A stretch of DNA of 64,000 bases, from positions 1,162,001-1,226,000 of the forward strand of contig NZ_OY781884.1 of the NCBI RefSeq assembly GCF_963677155.1. Direction: 5' to 3'. Made by a program: the position numbers and the translations under genes. Position 1 is the first letter of the stretch. Each line of letters begins with the position of its first letter. A model generated the notes under the pieces. It was not told the origin of the DNA. It saw nothing but the letters and a program-made list of their open reading frames with translations, and did not search any database. This DNA is from an uncultured Draconibacterium sp. Lineage in GTDB: Bacteria; Bacteroidota; Bacteroidia; Bacteroidales; Prolixibacteraceae. Positions 16,228-25,135 of the stretch are shown piece after piece.

Positions 16228-16609
16228 AGGACGCAGGTGCTAAAATGGTGTATCTGTAATGGTAGGCGATGTAGAAACATAAAGGTTTGTACATCGCTCA
16301 AACTTTATCTCGGATTGAAAGTAAACTACTGCACAATCTGCCACCTCACGGACAATATTCTATTAATCAATATTTGCAAACCCGAACACAGAAAGATTAA
16401 TTCATGAACTTAAAAGAGCATTATAACAAGTTATTCCGGGATGCGATTCAAAAAATACAATCAGGTTCCCGCCTGCTACAGCCTTGGGTTGTTTGTTAAA
16501 AAAGGGCGGAGGAATTAACCTTATGGGCAGGAATTCGAAGAAGTTATTATATTCGCTTACTAATTTATCAAGCACAAATTCAAGCTATAGACAAACTAAA
16601 AATGATACA
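16228..16609 (+). other. Intergenic region holding a 31-codon gene remnant
   Basis: ATG at 16404 opens a 31-codon frame (MNLKEHYNKLFRDAIQKI...) ending at 16499. The first 18 residues look like the N-terminus of a longer protein that has been cut, not like a full gene. The rest of the interval shows no structure. A longer open frame from 16484 into the GH43 gene is not used because a signal peptide begins at 16610. Confidence 0.35.
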
Positions 16610-17989
16610 ATGAGTAAAACAATTTATGTAACTATTATTTTTCTGATGGCACTGACAATGAATTACTCTGCCAGTGCACAAAACACGGTTCTACAGCGTC
16701 CTGTAGTTCAAACAAAATATACGGCAGATCCTGCTCCAATGGTATATAACGACACAGTGTTTCTTTACACCACCCACGACGAAGATGATGCGATGGGTTT
16801 TAAAATGGAGAATTGGCTGCTTTATTATTCCACTGATATGGTAAACTGGACCGAACACGGCGTAGTGGCATCACTGGAAGATTTCGAATGGGTGCCTTAC
16901 AACAACGGAGCATGGGCAGTGCAATGTATTGAACGCAACGGGAAATTTTACCTTTATTGTCCGATGCCCGGAGGAGTTGGGATTGGAGTTTTAGTGGCCG
17001 ATAGTCCTTACGGACCATTCAAAGATCCCCTGGGCAAGCCTCTTGTTAAAAACAGTAACCACGATATTGACCCAACCGTATTGATTGACGACGACGGGCA
17101 GGCGTACATGTACTGGGGAAATCCCAAAGTGTATTACGTGAAACTAAACGAAGATATGATTTCTTATTCGGGTGAAATTATGCAGGACCCCACAACGCCC
17201 GACAATTATCAGGAGGGGCCATGGGTTTGGAAACGTAACGATCGTTATTATCTGGCGTATGCCTCTACATGTTGTCCCGAAGGAATTGGATACGCCATGA
17301 GTAACTCACCTACAGGGCCGTGGGAATACAAAGGCATGGTTGTCGATGCATCGGAAAAAACGAGGGGCAATCACCCAGGCATTATCGAGTACAAGGGGAA
17401 ATGGTATTGTTTTGGACATAGTTACGACCTGTTGAAAAAAACAACACCCAAATTCTATGAACGTCGTTCGGTTGATATGGATGAAATGGTATACAATCCC
17501 GATGGCACCATTCAACCCCGGGAATACTGGTCGGTAGAAGGACCTGAACAGGTTGGTACCCTGAATCCTTTCAATCGGGTTGAAGCAGAAACAATGGCCT
17601 GGAGTGAAGGTGTAAAAACCCGGTTTGAAACAGAGTGGGAAGGCGATTTCGATTGGGCCAGAGGGAAGCGAATTGCCGACCGATTATTTGTAACAGCCAT
17701 AAATAATGGCGATTTCATTCAAGTTAAGGGCGTTGATTTTGCCGATGGTGCAGAATCGGTTGAAGCAAGTGTATCGCCAATTTATGGAGGCACGATTGAG
17801 ATTCGGGTCGATAAAATTGATGGGCCGGTGATTGCAACCGTTGAGGTAAATACCACAAGCCAGGAGGGAATTTGGAGTACAGTTACTGCATCGGCAGATA
17901 AAAACATCAAAGGAGTTCACGATGTTTATTTGGTTTTCAAAGGAGAAAAAGATTTATTTTATTTTGATTGGTGGAAGTTTAACAAATAA
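16610..17989 (+). CDS. Secreted GH43 glycosidase with C-terminal CBM6
   Basis: 459 aa from the ATG at 16610, chosen because it opens a signal peptide (MSKTIYVTIIFLMALTMNYSASAQ). The five-bladed GH43 catalytic domain fills about 30-340; acidic residues are visible in TADPAPM (general base), NHDIDPTVL (pKa modulator) and YQEGPWVWK (general acid). A CBM6-type module follows (about 345-459: VEAETMAWSEGVKT..., DFIQVKGVDF, DVYLVFKGEKDLFYFDWWKF). Likely an arabinofuranosidase or xylosidase acting on arabinoxylan-type glycans in the periplasm or outside. Its neighbour downstream is a cupin. Confidence 0.88.
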   Translation: MSKTIYVTIIFLMALTMNYSASAQNTVLQRPVVQTKYTADPAPMVYNDTVFLYTTHDEDDAMGFKMENWLLYYSTDMVNWTEHGVVASLEDFEWVPYNNGAWAVQCIERNGKFYLYCPMPGGVGIGVLVADSPYGPFKDPLGKPLVKNSNHDIDPTVLIDDDGQAYMYWGNPKVYYVKLNEDMISYSGEIMQDPTTPDNYQEGPWVWKRNDRYYLAYASTCCPEGIGYAMSNSPTGPWEYKGMVVDASEKTRGNHPGIIEYKGKWYCFGHSYDLLKKTTPKFYERRSVDMDEMVYNPDGTIQPREYWSVEGPEQVGTLNPFNRVEAETMAWSEGVKTRFETEWEGDFDWARGKRIADRLFVTAINNGDFIQVKGVDFADGAESVEASVSPIYGGTIEIRVDKIDGPVIATVEVNTTSQEGIWSTVTASADKNIKGVHDVYLVFKGEKDLFYFDWWKFNK

Positions 17990-18000
17990 AGCATAGGAAA

Positions 18001-18465
18001 ATGAAAAAAGCAGCATTGATTTCAGAAAACAAGAATTATACAGCGGTAGATGTTGGTAGCTTGGAAGATATTGAAAATTATTCACTTATTCATCCCAAAC
18101 TTAAAACCGAGATTAAAGGGAAGGTGTTTTTAAAAGAGCTTACCAAATCATCCGGAACAGAAATATCGTTTACCACCATACCGCCAAAATCAGAATTAGG
18201 ATATTTCCATATACATTACAAAGACGAAGAAACCTACATCATACTTAAAGGTTCCGGTTATTATCAGGTCGATGAGGATTGTTTTCCCGTTCAGGAAGGA
18301 AGTGTAATACGAGTTGCACCTGATGGTGTGAGAAGTTTATGTAACACGTCGGAAGAAAATATGGTGTACATGTGTATTCAGTCAAAAGAAAACTCATTGG
18401 AAGAATATACAACGGATGATGGAAAAAGAGTTGCTGTTTCTCCGAAATGGGAAATCGACAAATAA
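18001..18465 (+). CDS. Cupin-domain protein
   Basis: A 154-aa cytoplasmic protein with one cupin barrel. Motif 1 is visible as GYFHIHYKDEETYIILKGSGYYQ (His, His, Glu ligands) and motif 2 as EGSVIRVAPDGVRSLCNT, where the usual second His is replaced by Arg/Ser, so metal binding may be altered. It is 11 bases after the GH43 gene and may be co-transcribed with it. It could be a sugar isomerase-like enzyme or a small sensor; substrate unknown. Confidence 0.8.
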   Translation: MKKAALISENKNYTAVDVGSLEDIENYSLIHPKLKTEIKGKVFLKELTKSSGTEISFTTIPPKSELGYFHIHYKDEETYIILKGSGYYQVDEDCFPVQEGSVIRVAPDGVRSLCNTSEENMVYMCIQSKENSLEEYTTDDGKRVAVSPKWEIDK

Positions 18466-18576
18466 GCAGTAGCTGTAATTTGTTTGGTGGAGTTTGGGGC
18501 AGCTTGTTGCCCCAGATTTCGGAATGCCAACATTTGCCATCTTTCGATGTAAGAATAATCACCGCCCAAAACAAGC

Positions 18577-18610
18577 AGAAGTGCCAACGCTGATTTCTGT
18601 TGGCACTTCT
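18577..18610. terminator. Convergent terminator between cupin and DEAD-box helicase genes
   Basis: AGAAGTGCCAAC (18577-18588) and GTTGGCACTTCT (18599-18610) are perfect 12-bp arms around a 10-nt loop, followed by ACTTTTATTT on the + strand. A second GC-rich hairpin GGGGCA/TGCCCC-like lies about 80 bases earlier. Confidence 0.75.
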
Positions 18611-18614
18611 ACTT

Positions 18615-19937
18615 TTATTTCCTTCTTTTTTTCCGTTTCTGACGTTCTTTTGTTCGTGCAAATTTATCTTCGAACGAACGTTTTGACGAGCCTTTTCTTT
18701 TTTTCTGATGAAAAGCTCCCTGGAAAGTTGGATCGTCGATTTTGCGCTGGCGGTCGATCTCGCGCAGCATATCCTGGTTTTCTTTTAACTCCGATTCAAT
18801 CACTTCTACCTCTTCAGGCAAGTCCAGAAGCTGAATTTCCTGACGCATTAAACTTTCAATCTTTTTCCAGTGCCACTCTGCCGCCGGATCGATTAAGGTT
18901 ATGGCATCTCCTTTATTTCCGGCGCGTGCAGTTCGCCCAATTCGATGAATATAATCTTCGTAATCATTCGGCAAATCAAAGTTAATAACGTGGCTCACCT
19001 TACTTACATCCATACCCCGCGCCGAAACATCGGTGGTAATCAATATCCGTACCTCACCATTTTTAAAGGCCTGTATGGAATTAATACGCGAGTTTTGTGC
19101 TTTGTTCGAATGGAGAATTCGTTTTTCACCTTCCGCTTTTCGCTGAACCACTTTGTAAACGCCTTCGGCATGTTCCTTCGTCTTCACAAAAATAACCACA
19201 CGCGTAAAATTTTCTTCGTCTTGAAGAAGATGCTTGATAAGATTAAGTTTTGTTCTGTAATTCGGAACCTTATAACATTTTTGTGTTACCAGCCCAACCG
19301 GAGTTGCTGATGGTGCAATTTCCAGTTTATCGTAATGGTCAAGAAACTCTTCAGCAAGCGTTTCAATCTTTTCCGAGAAGGTAGCTGAGAACAACAGGTT
19401 TTGCCTGCGCGACGGAATAATTTCCTGAAGCTGTTTGATTTGAGGTATAAAGCCCATGTCGAGCATACGGTCGGCTTCGTCGATTACCAGGTATTTTACC
19501 TTTTTTAGTCGCAGCGCACCGGCCTGGTACAAATCCCACATTCGGCCCGGTGTGGCAACCAGAATATCAATACCCGGCTCCAGCAACGCAGCATGTTTTG
19601 TCCAGCCAATACCGCCAAATACTGCCGCATGACGCAACTCCGAATAACTTGTTAATTCTGCAATATCTTCTCCCACCTGAATCGATAGTTCGCGTGTAGG
19701 AACAAGAATTACAACACGCGGATCAACTCCTTCCGGCTTTTTTAAACGAGTAAGCAAGGGAAGCAGGTAAGCCGCCGTTTTTCCGGTTCCGGTTTGGGCC
19801 ACACCAACAATATTTACCCCCGAATTAATTTTCGGAATAGCTCTATCCTGGATGGGTGTTGGCGTAGTAAAACCAATGTCATCCAACGCTTTTAATATCG
19901 ATTTTGCAACTTTTAAATCTTCAAAAGTCTTCTTCAT
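18615..19937 (-). CDS. DEAD-box RNA helicase (RhlE-like)
   Basis: 440 aa from the ATG at 19937; an in-frame ATG 21 bases upstream is less likely because MKKTFEDL is the usual beginning. Motifs in order: F and Q motif (TTPTPIQ), motif I AQTGTGKT, Ia PTRELSIQ, II DEAD, III SAT, IV VVIFVKT, V TDVSARGMD, VI HRIGRTARAG. The C-terminal tail is very Lys/Arg-rich (RTKERQKRKKRRK), typical for RNA binding. It remodels RNA duplexes in ribosome assembly or decay. Confidence 0.93.
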   Translation of the reverse strand: MKKTFEDLKVAKSILKALDDIGFTTPTPIQDRAIPKINSGVNIVGVAQTGTGKTAAYLLPLLTRLKKPEGVDPRVVILVPTRELSIQVGEDIAELTSYSELRHAAVFGGIGWTKHAALLEPGIDILVATPGRMWDLYQAGALRLKKVKYLVIDEADRMLDMGFIPQIKQLQEIIPSRRQNLLFSATFSEKIETLAEEFLDHYDKLEIAPSATPVGLVTQKCYKVPNYRTKLNLIKHLLQDEENFTRVVIFVKTKEHAEGVYKVVQRKAEGEKRILHSNKAQNSRINSIQAFKNGEVRILITTDVSARGMDVSKVSHVINFDLPNDYEDYIHRIGRTARAGNKGDAITLIDPAAEWHWKKIESLMRQEIQLLDLPEEVEVIESELKENQDMLREIDRQRKIDDPTFQGAFHQKKRKGSSKRSFEDKFARTKERQKRKKRRK

Positions 19938-19998
19938 TCTATATAATTTAGAAAACAATGTTTTCTGTTTGGGTGCAAAATTAGAAAATAAAGCCGAC

Positions 19999-21102
19999 TT
20001 ACCTCAATTTGTACATTTTACCGGGGAGTGCAAGTACAAGATTTTTAAATTCAAGGTTGAGCAACATCGCCGAAATACGGCTTACAGGCAGTTTTATTTC
20101 GGACGAAATCTGATCGATAAATAGTTGGCCTTTTTCTTTTAACAGGTCAACTACTTTTTGTTCTTCAGGATTTAAATCGATAAACAAACTCGACTGAATG
20201 GCATCAACTTTATCGGTTTTTTCCCAGCCCATAAAATATTCCAGATCGTTTATCCCTTCAATTAAAGTAGCTCCGTTATTTCTGATCAACAGGTTACAGC
20301 CTTTCGAGTAAGTGTCGCCTGCCCGACCCGGGAAAGCAAAAACATCGCGGTTATACGATGAGGCAATATCGGCAGTAATTAGCGAGCCTCCTTTTTGGGC
20401 CGATTCCACCACAATTGTAGCATCGGCCAATCCGGCAATAATGCGATTGCGTTTTATAAAATTGGCCGGATCTATTTTTGTATTGCTCGGAAAATCAGTA
20501 ACAATTCCGCCACATTCCTGCATTTTTTCTGCCGTTTGTTTGTGCAGTGCAGGGTAAAGCGTATCGAGACCATGAGCAATTACCCCCACGGTTGGCAGCT
20601 TGTAGTTCAGTGCACATCGGTGTGCCTGTACATCAATACCATAAGCCAAGCCACTCACGATAAGAATATTGTATTTCCTTTCGGCAAATTCGCGGCAAAG
20701 ATCATCAACGATTGACCTGCCGTATTCCGTGGCATTACGCGTGCCCACAATGCTGATTACCCGTTCGGCATCCAAATTCATATTTCCTTTGGTGTAAATG
20801 ATAAGTGGCGCGTCAACACAGCTTTTTAATCTGCGCGGATAAGTTACGTCGGTATAAAAATGGATGTCTATTCCGCTTTTATCAATGTACTCCAGCTCTT
20901 TTTCAGCCTTAGGCAACACATTGTTTTTCTTTATCTGGCGGGCATAAGCTTCTCCAATTCCGGGAACTTTTGTTAGTGCTTTAGCCGATTGCGAAAAAAC
21001 ACCTTCGGCACTGCCAATATAGGCTACCAGGTTACGAGCAAGAATACCTCCAATATTGGGAAGCATCGATAGTGCCACTTTGTATTTAAGATCATCGTTC
21101 AT
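19999..21102 (-). CDS. dprA: DNA-processing protein DprA
   Basis: A 367-aa protein. An N-terminal helix-hairpin-helix region (about 1-75, VPGIGEAYARQI) precedes the Rossmann-like DprA core (about 80-290) with VGTRNATEYGR, SGLAYGIDVQAH, AHGLDTLYP and the RNRIIAGLADATIVVES block, and a C-terminal winged-helix (about 305-367). It loads RecA on incoming single-stranded DNA during natural transformation, but is widespread in non-competent bacteria too. Confidence 0.93.
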   Translation of the reverse strand: MNDDLKYKVALSMLPNIGGILARNLVAYIGSAEGVFSQSAKALTKVPGIGEAYARQIKKNNVLPKAEKELEYIDKSGIDIHFYTDVTYPRRLKSCVDAPLIIYTKGNMNLDAERVISIVGTRNATEYGRSIVDDLCREFAERKYNILIVSGLAYGIDVQAHRCALNYKLPTVGVIAHGLDTLYPALHKQTAEKMQECGGIVTDFPSNTKIDPANFIKRNRIIAGLADATIVVESAQKGGSLITADIASSYNRDVFAFPGRAGDTYSKGCNLLIRNNGATLIEGINDLEYFMGWEKTDKVDAIQSSLFIDLNPEEQKVVDLLKEKGQLFIDQISSEIKLPVSRISAMLLNLEFKNLVLALPGKMYKLR

Positions 21103-21121
21103 ACGTGTAGGGAGTTCAGCT

Positions 21122-21574
21122 TTAGGATTCTATGATTGAATTTAGTGACTCCTGAATACTTTCGCGGTCTTCGACATTTAAACCGGCCAGACTAACAGTT
21201 GGATATTCAGCTATACCTCTATCGGTTTTTATTACGAGAGTTAAATCGGATAATTTACCAAAAAATGAATTCTCGAAGTTGGCTTTTTTTAAGCGGTACT
21301 TGGGGAATTCGATGGAATTATAGGCCTTGCCTCCAAGATTGATCATTTTGTAATAACGAAGAATAATTTTGTCGTCATCGTCGGAATATTCGATGTATTG
21401 ATAATCGGCCACATGAAAATAAAGGTACCATATGGAAAAAACACCCACTCCGGCCAATGCAACCAGAACATGGTCAAGTAAAAACAGCGCCGTAATACCC
21501 AGTGCAATCGCCATCGAAACCATGGTAAATATTTTTTTGATCTTCGAAACCTTTTCGCTGTTTTTTATTGTCAT
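21122..21574 (-). CDS. Two-helix membrane protein, hypothetical
   Basis: A 150-aa protein with two membrane helices (about 15-32 and 37-52, TMVSMAIALGITALFLL and VLVALAGVGVFSIWYLYFH) and a PH-like cytoplasmic beta domain (YIEYSDDDDKIILRYYKMINLGGKAYNSIEFP). It follows close behind dprA on the same strand side (19-base gap). Related proteins are common in Bacteroidota with no assigned role. Confidence 0.75.
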   Translation of the reverse strand: MTIKNSEKVSKIKKIFTMVSMAIALGITALFLLDHVLVALAGVGVFSIWYLYFHVADYQYIEYSDDDDKIILRYYKMINLGGKAYNSIEFPKYRLKKANFENSFFGKLSDLTLVIKTDRGIAEYPTVSLAGLNVEDRESIQESLNSIIES

Positions 21575-21672
21575 CGTTCGTTATTAAATATCTAAAACTA
21601 GTGCCGCAGATAACCTGAAAAAAAAGGCAATGCCATTTTTATTGTAACTTTATCGCAATTTAGCAGCTACTT

Positions 21673-22737
21673 ATGGGAAATTCAAAAATTTACTCTAAAA
21701 TAATTTACAGTCGAAAGTTGGAACAGGAACTGCAGGCTTATATCGATAACTATCCAAAGGGCAAGGTGTTTTTGGCTACCGAAGAAACCGTAGATAAACT
21801 TTGGGTGGGGAAAATGGATGATTTTCTGGCGGAAAACAGCATTGCAAAGATTGTGGTTCCGGCTGGTGAGAGCAATAAAAAAATTGGCTCGGTTGAAACC
21901 ATCTGGCAGTTTTTGTCGGAAAACGAAGGCGACCGCAAATCGTTGTTGATTAATATTGGCGGCGGAATGCTTACTGATTTGGCCGGTTTTGCAGCCAGCA
22001 CTTTTAAACGCGGGATCGATTTTTTGAACGTTCCTACAACTTTGTTATCGCAGGTTGATGCGTCGGTTGGAGGGAAAACAGGGTTTAACTTTAACGGACT
22101 AAAAAACGAAATTGGCGTATTTAAAGAACCGGTTGCCGTTGTTATCAATACCGATTTCCTGAAAACAATCGATCGTAACAATTTTATTTCGGGGTTTGCC
22201 GAAATGATCAAACACGGATTGATTCACAGTACGGAACATCTGGCAGAGCTTAAGAATTTTGATTTCGATACTATTGATTATGATCTGTTACAGGAAATTA
22301 TCCGCCACTCGGTGAACGTGAAAGAATATTTTGTCGCCAACGATTTAACTGAAAATAACATTCGAAAAGCACTGAATTTTGGGCATACGGTTGGCCATGC
22401 TTTCGAGAGTCTGGCCATGAAACAAAACCGTCCCATTTTACATGGTTATGCCGTTGCTTATGCCATGATCGCCGAATTGTTTCTGTCGGTAAATAGGTGT
22501 GGTTTCCCGCAAACCGATTGCGATGAGCTGACCAAATGGATGTTAGATATTTACGGCAAGTTCGAAATTGAAGAATCAGATTTTGAAGCGTTGTATCAAC
22601 TAATGACGCACGACAAAAAGAACGAATCAGGACGAATTAACTTTACCTTACTTCCAAAAGTTGGCGAAATTGCCATTAATCAGAATTGTAGCAAAGAATT
22701 GATTCTGGAAGCGCTTAAATTCTATAAAGGTCTGTAA
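21673..22737 (+). CDS. aroB: 3-dehydroquinate synthase AroB
   Basis: A 354-aa enzyme that closes DAHP to 3-dehydroquinate in the shikimate pathway. NAD+-binding GGGMLTDLAGFAASTFKRGI, TTLLSQVDASVGGKTGFN, and the metal ligands in EMIKHGLIHS and LNFGHTVGHAFE are all present. It is followed directly by aroA. Confidence 0.95.
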   Translation: MGNSKIYSKIIYSRKLEQELQAYIDNYPKGKVFLATEETVDKLWVGKMDDFLAENSIAKIVVPAGESNKKIGSVETIWQFLSENEGDRKSLLINIGGGMLTDLAGFAASTFKRGIDFLNVPTTLLSQVDASVGGKTGFNFNGLKNEIGVFKEPVAVVINTDFLKTIDRNNFISGFAEMIKHGLIHSTEHLAELKNFDFDTIDYDLLQEIIRHSVNVKEYFVANDLTENNIRKALNFGHTVGHAFESLAMKQNRPILHGYAVAYAMIAELFLSVNRCGFPQTDCDELTKWMLDIYGKFEIEESDFEALYQLMTHDKKNESGRINFTLLPKVGEIAINQNCSKELILEALKFYKGL

Positions 22738-22773
22738 TTGACAGACCGAATTAACCTCATCATTACTTCTGAC

Positions 22774-24006
22774 ATGATATACCAGGTAAGTACCGACATA
22801 AAAGAAATTAACGGAACAATTAACCTTCCGGCATCAAAAAGTATAAGTAACCGGGCACTGATTATTAATGCACTGAGTTACAGCCCGTATCCAATTCAAA
22901 ACCTATCGGACAGCGACGATACAAAAGTTTTGACGGCAGCATTGTTTTCAAATAGCAATAAATTCGATATCGGACATGCCGGTACAGCCATGCGATTTCT
23001 CACTGCTTTTCTGGCAAAAATTGTTGGCGAGTGGGAAATTACCGGATCGGAGCGCATGCAGCAACGCCCCATTGCTATTTTGGTAGATGCGCTAATCCAA
23101 TTGGGAGCACAAATTGAATACCTGGGTAATGAAGGTTGTCCTCCACTGAAGATTTTGGGTTCGCATTTAAAAGGGCAAACCATTGAGTTGGATGGAAGTG
23201 TGTCGAGTCAGTATATTTCGGCACTTTTGCTAATTGCTCCAACCATTGAAAATGGCCTAACTTTAAAGCTGAAAGGCAATATCACATCGCGCTCGTACAT
23301 AAAACTTACGCTGGAACTGATGGCAAAATTTGGTATTCAGTACCGTTGGGACGAAAACGAGATTTATGTCCCGGAACAAAAATATTTTGCCCTCGATTTT
23401 ACCTGCGAAGCCGATTGGTCGGGAGCTTCGTACTGGTACCAGATTATGGCGCTGGTTGACAAAGGCGAAATTTTACTGGAAAATCTTTTACTCGATAGTT
23501 TGCAGGGCGATGTCAATATCACATCCTGGTTTGAGCAGTTTGGAGTTACTTCAATACAAAAAGAAAAGGGTGTTCTGTTAACAAAAAGTAAAAACCGCCA
23601 GCCGGATAAACTAGTGCTTGATTTTATTGAAAATCCCGATGTGGCACAAACGATGGCGTGTTTGTGTGTGGCTAAAAATATTCCATTTCACTTCTCAGGT
23701 TTAAAAACCCTGAAGATAAAAGAAACCGACCGGATTGCCGCGTTGCAAAACGAACTGGGAAAGTTTGGTATTCCTATCACCGAACCTGAACACGGAGAGT
23801 TGGCCTGGGATGGAAGCGTTGATATGGAACAACAGGAAGAAAATCCAATAATAAGAACATATCACGATCATCGGATGGCACTGGCATTTGCCCCAATGGC
23901 TTTGGCTGGGTACAACATGCAAATTGATGACCCGATGGTTGTTACCAAATCGTATCCGGGTTTTTGGGAAGACCTGAAACAGGTTGGATTTTCGATTAAA
24001 GATTAA
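22774..24006 (+). CDS. aroA: 3-phosphoshikimate 1-carboxyvinyltransferase (EPSP synthase) AroA
   Basis: 410 aa from the ATG at 22774; an in-frame TTG at 22738 abutting aroB is less likely. Active-site segments: LPASKSISNRALI, GHAGTAMRFLTAF (the usual NAGT reads HAGT), RPIAILVDAL, SSQYISALLL, ETDRIAAL, DHRMALAFAPMAL. It joins shikimate-3-phosphate and PEP. The gap to aroB is 36 bases, so they form an operon. Confidence 0.95.
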   Translation: MIYQVSTDIKEINGTINLPASKSISNRALIINALSYSPYPIQNLSDSDDTKVLTAALFSNSNKFDIGHAGTAMRFLTAFLAKIVGEWEITGSERMQQRPIAILVDALIQLGAQIEYLGNEGCPPLKILGSHLKGQTIELDGSVSSQYISALLLIAPTIENGLTLKLKGNITSRSYIKLTLELMAKFGIQYRWDENEIYVPEQKYFALDFTCEADWSGASYWYQIMALVDKGEILLENLLLDSLQGDVNITSWFEQFGVTSIQKEKGVLLTKSKNRQPDKLVLDFIENPDVAQTMACLCVAKNIPFHFSGLKTLKIKETDRIAALQNELGKFGIPITEPEHGELAWDGSVDMEQQEENPIIRTYHDHRMALAFAPMALAGYNMQIDDPMVVTKSYPGFWEDLKQVGFSIKD

Positions 24007-24094
24007 GAATTCGGTTGGGATGTCAGTCTGAGCCGAGTCGAACAGTGATACAGGAAGTTATAAGGAATTGTGTTGATGACTTAGTTATAGCCTA

Positions 24095-24541
24095 TTATTT
24101 CCGTCTTTTCTGAAAAAACTCCTGTAATAATTCTGTACATTCCGTTTCAAAAATGCCGCTAACAATTTCTGTTTTGGGGTGAAGTGCTTTGGCTGCAAAC
24201 TTTTTAAAACCACGTTTTTCATCGGAAGCGCCATAAACGATTTTACCAATTTGCGACCAGCCTAATGCTCCGGCACACATTATACAAGGCTCCAATGTTA
24301 CATAAAGTGTGCAGTCGTTCAGGTATTTGCCGCCCAATAAGTTAGCCGCTGCAGTAATGGCCTGCATTTCGGCATGTGCGGTTACATCATTCAAAGTTTC
24401 GGTAAGGTTGTGGGCACGTGCAATTATCTTTCCTTTTGAAACAACCACTGCTCCAACCGGAATTTCGCCTTCGTCAAAAGCCTGAACAGCTTCTGCAAAG
24501 GCCTTTTTCATAAAATATTCGTCGTTAAACGGTTCAATCAT
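24095..24541 (-). CDS. tadA: tRNA-specific adenosine deaminase TadA
   Basis: A 148-aa zinc deaminase. HAEMQAI carries the zinc His and catalytic Glu, and PCIMCAGALGWSQI the two zinc Cys. It converts A34 to inosine in tRNA-Arg(ACG). N-terminal YFMKKAFAEAVQAFDEGEIPVGAVVV is typical of the TadA subgroup. It lies convergent to aroA. Confidence 0.92.
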   Translation of the reverse strand: MIEPFNDEYFMKKAFAEAVQAFDEGEIPVGAVVVSKGKIIARAHNLTETLNDVTAHAEMQAITAAANLLGGKYLNDCTLYVTLEPCIMCAGALGWSQIGKIVYGASDEKRGFKKFAAKALHPKTEIVSGIFETECTELLQEFFQKRRK

Positions 24542-24646
24542 AATCCTGAATTATTACTGCGAAGTAAATAAATCTTTGTCGTACTTCGTGTCTGTCTGCG
24601 GGAACTTTGTGTTATTTATTAGAATTTATTGGCCATGTTAGGAACA

Positions 24647-24943
24647 TTAATTTTTTCTGCAAGCCATACATTCTTCAATTGTTTTATACGGTGGAGGAAT
24701 ACATCCGGGGCCGGTAGAGTAGCTAACTTCAATGCATCGTCCTTCTTTTGTATCGAAATAATATCCCCTGCGAAGATCACGATGGGAACCTGATCTCACA
24801 ATTATATTTCCGTGTTCATCTACAACCGTTGTTTGATGTGTTGACCGGTTTAGAGGAATTGACTCTTCGCTTGCAGGAACAAAATACATAGATGAACAGG
24901 CTGATAAGAATAGTAAAATTACGATTGAAGTAAAGGTTTTCAT
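24647..24943 (-). CDS. Small lipoprotein, hypothetical
   Basis: A 98-aa protein with a lipobox (LFLSAC, Cys 16). The mature part has a TTVVDEHGNIIVRSGSHRD segment and four C-terminal cysteines (CIEV...GCIPP...EECMACRKN) that could form two disulfides in the periplasm. It stands alone. Not recognised. Confidence 0.7.
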   Translation of the reverse strand: MKTFTSIVILLFLSACSSMYFVPASEESIPLNRSTHQTTVVDEHGNIIVRSGSHRDLRRGYYFDTKEGRCIEVSYSTGPGCIPPPYKTIEECMACRKN

Positions 24944-25135
24944 TGTGTTGTTTTTTCTGGATTATTCAAACTTCATTCCACAAAAAATGACGCCATATTG
25001 TGAACCTGCTTTTGAAAATGAAACAAACTGAAACAATTCCCATTTAAAACCTCTTTACGTCAATTACAGTACTAAATGTCAGATATAATTGCCAAAATAT
25101 CACTATTTTCGCGGCGTAAATAAAAGAAAGATATC

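Noticed and set aside
24007-24094. GTCAGTCTGAGCCGAGTCGAA-like segment after aroA
   Set aside because: It looks like a common short intergenic repeat of Bacteroidota; a single copy here gives no basis for a feature.
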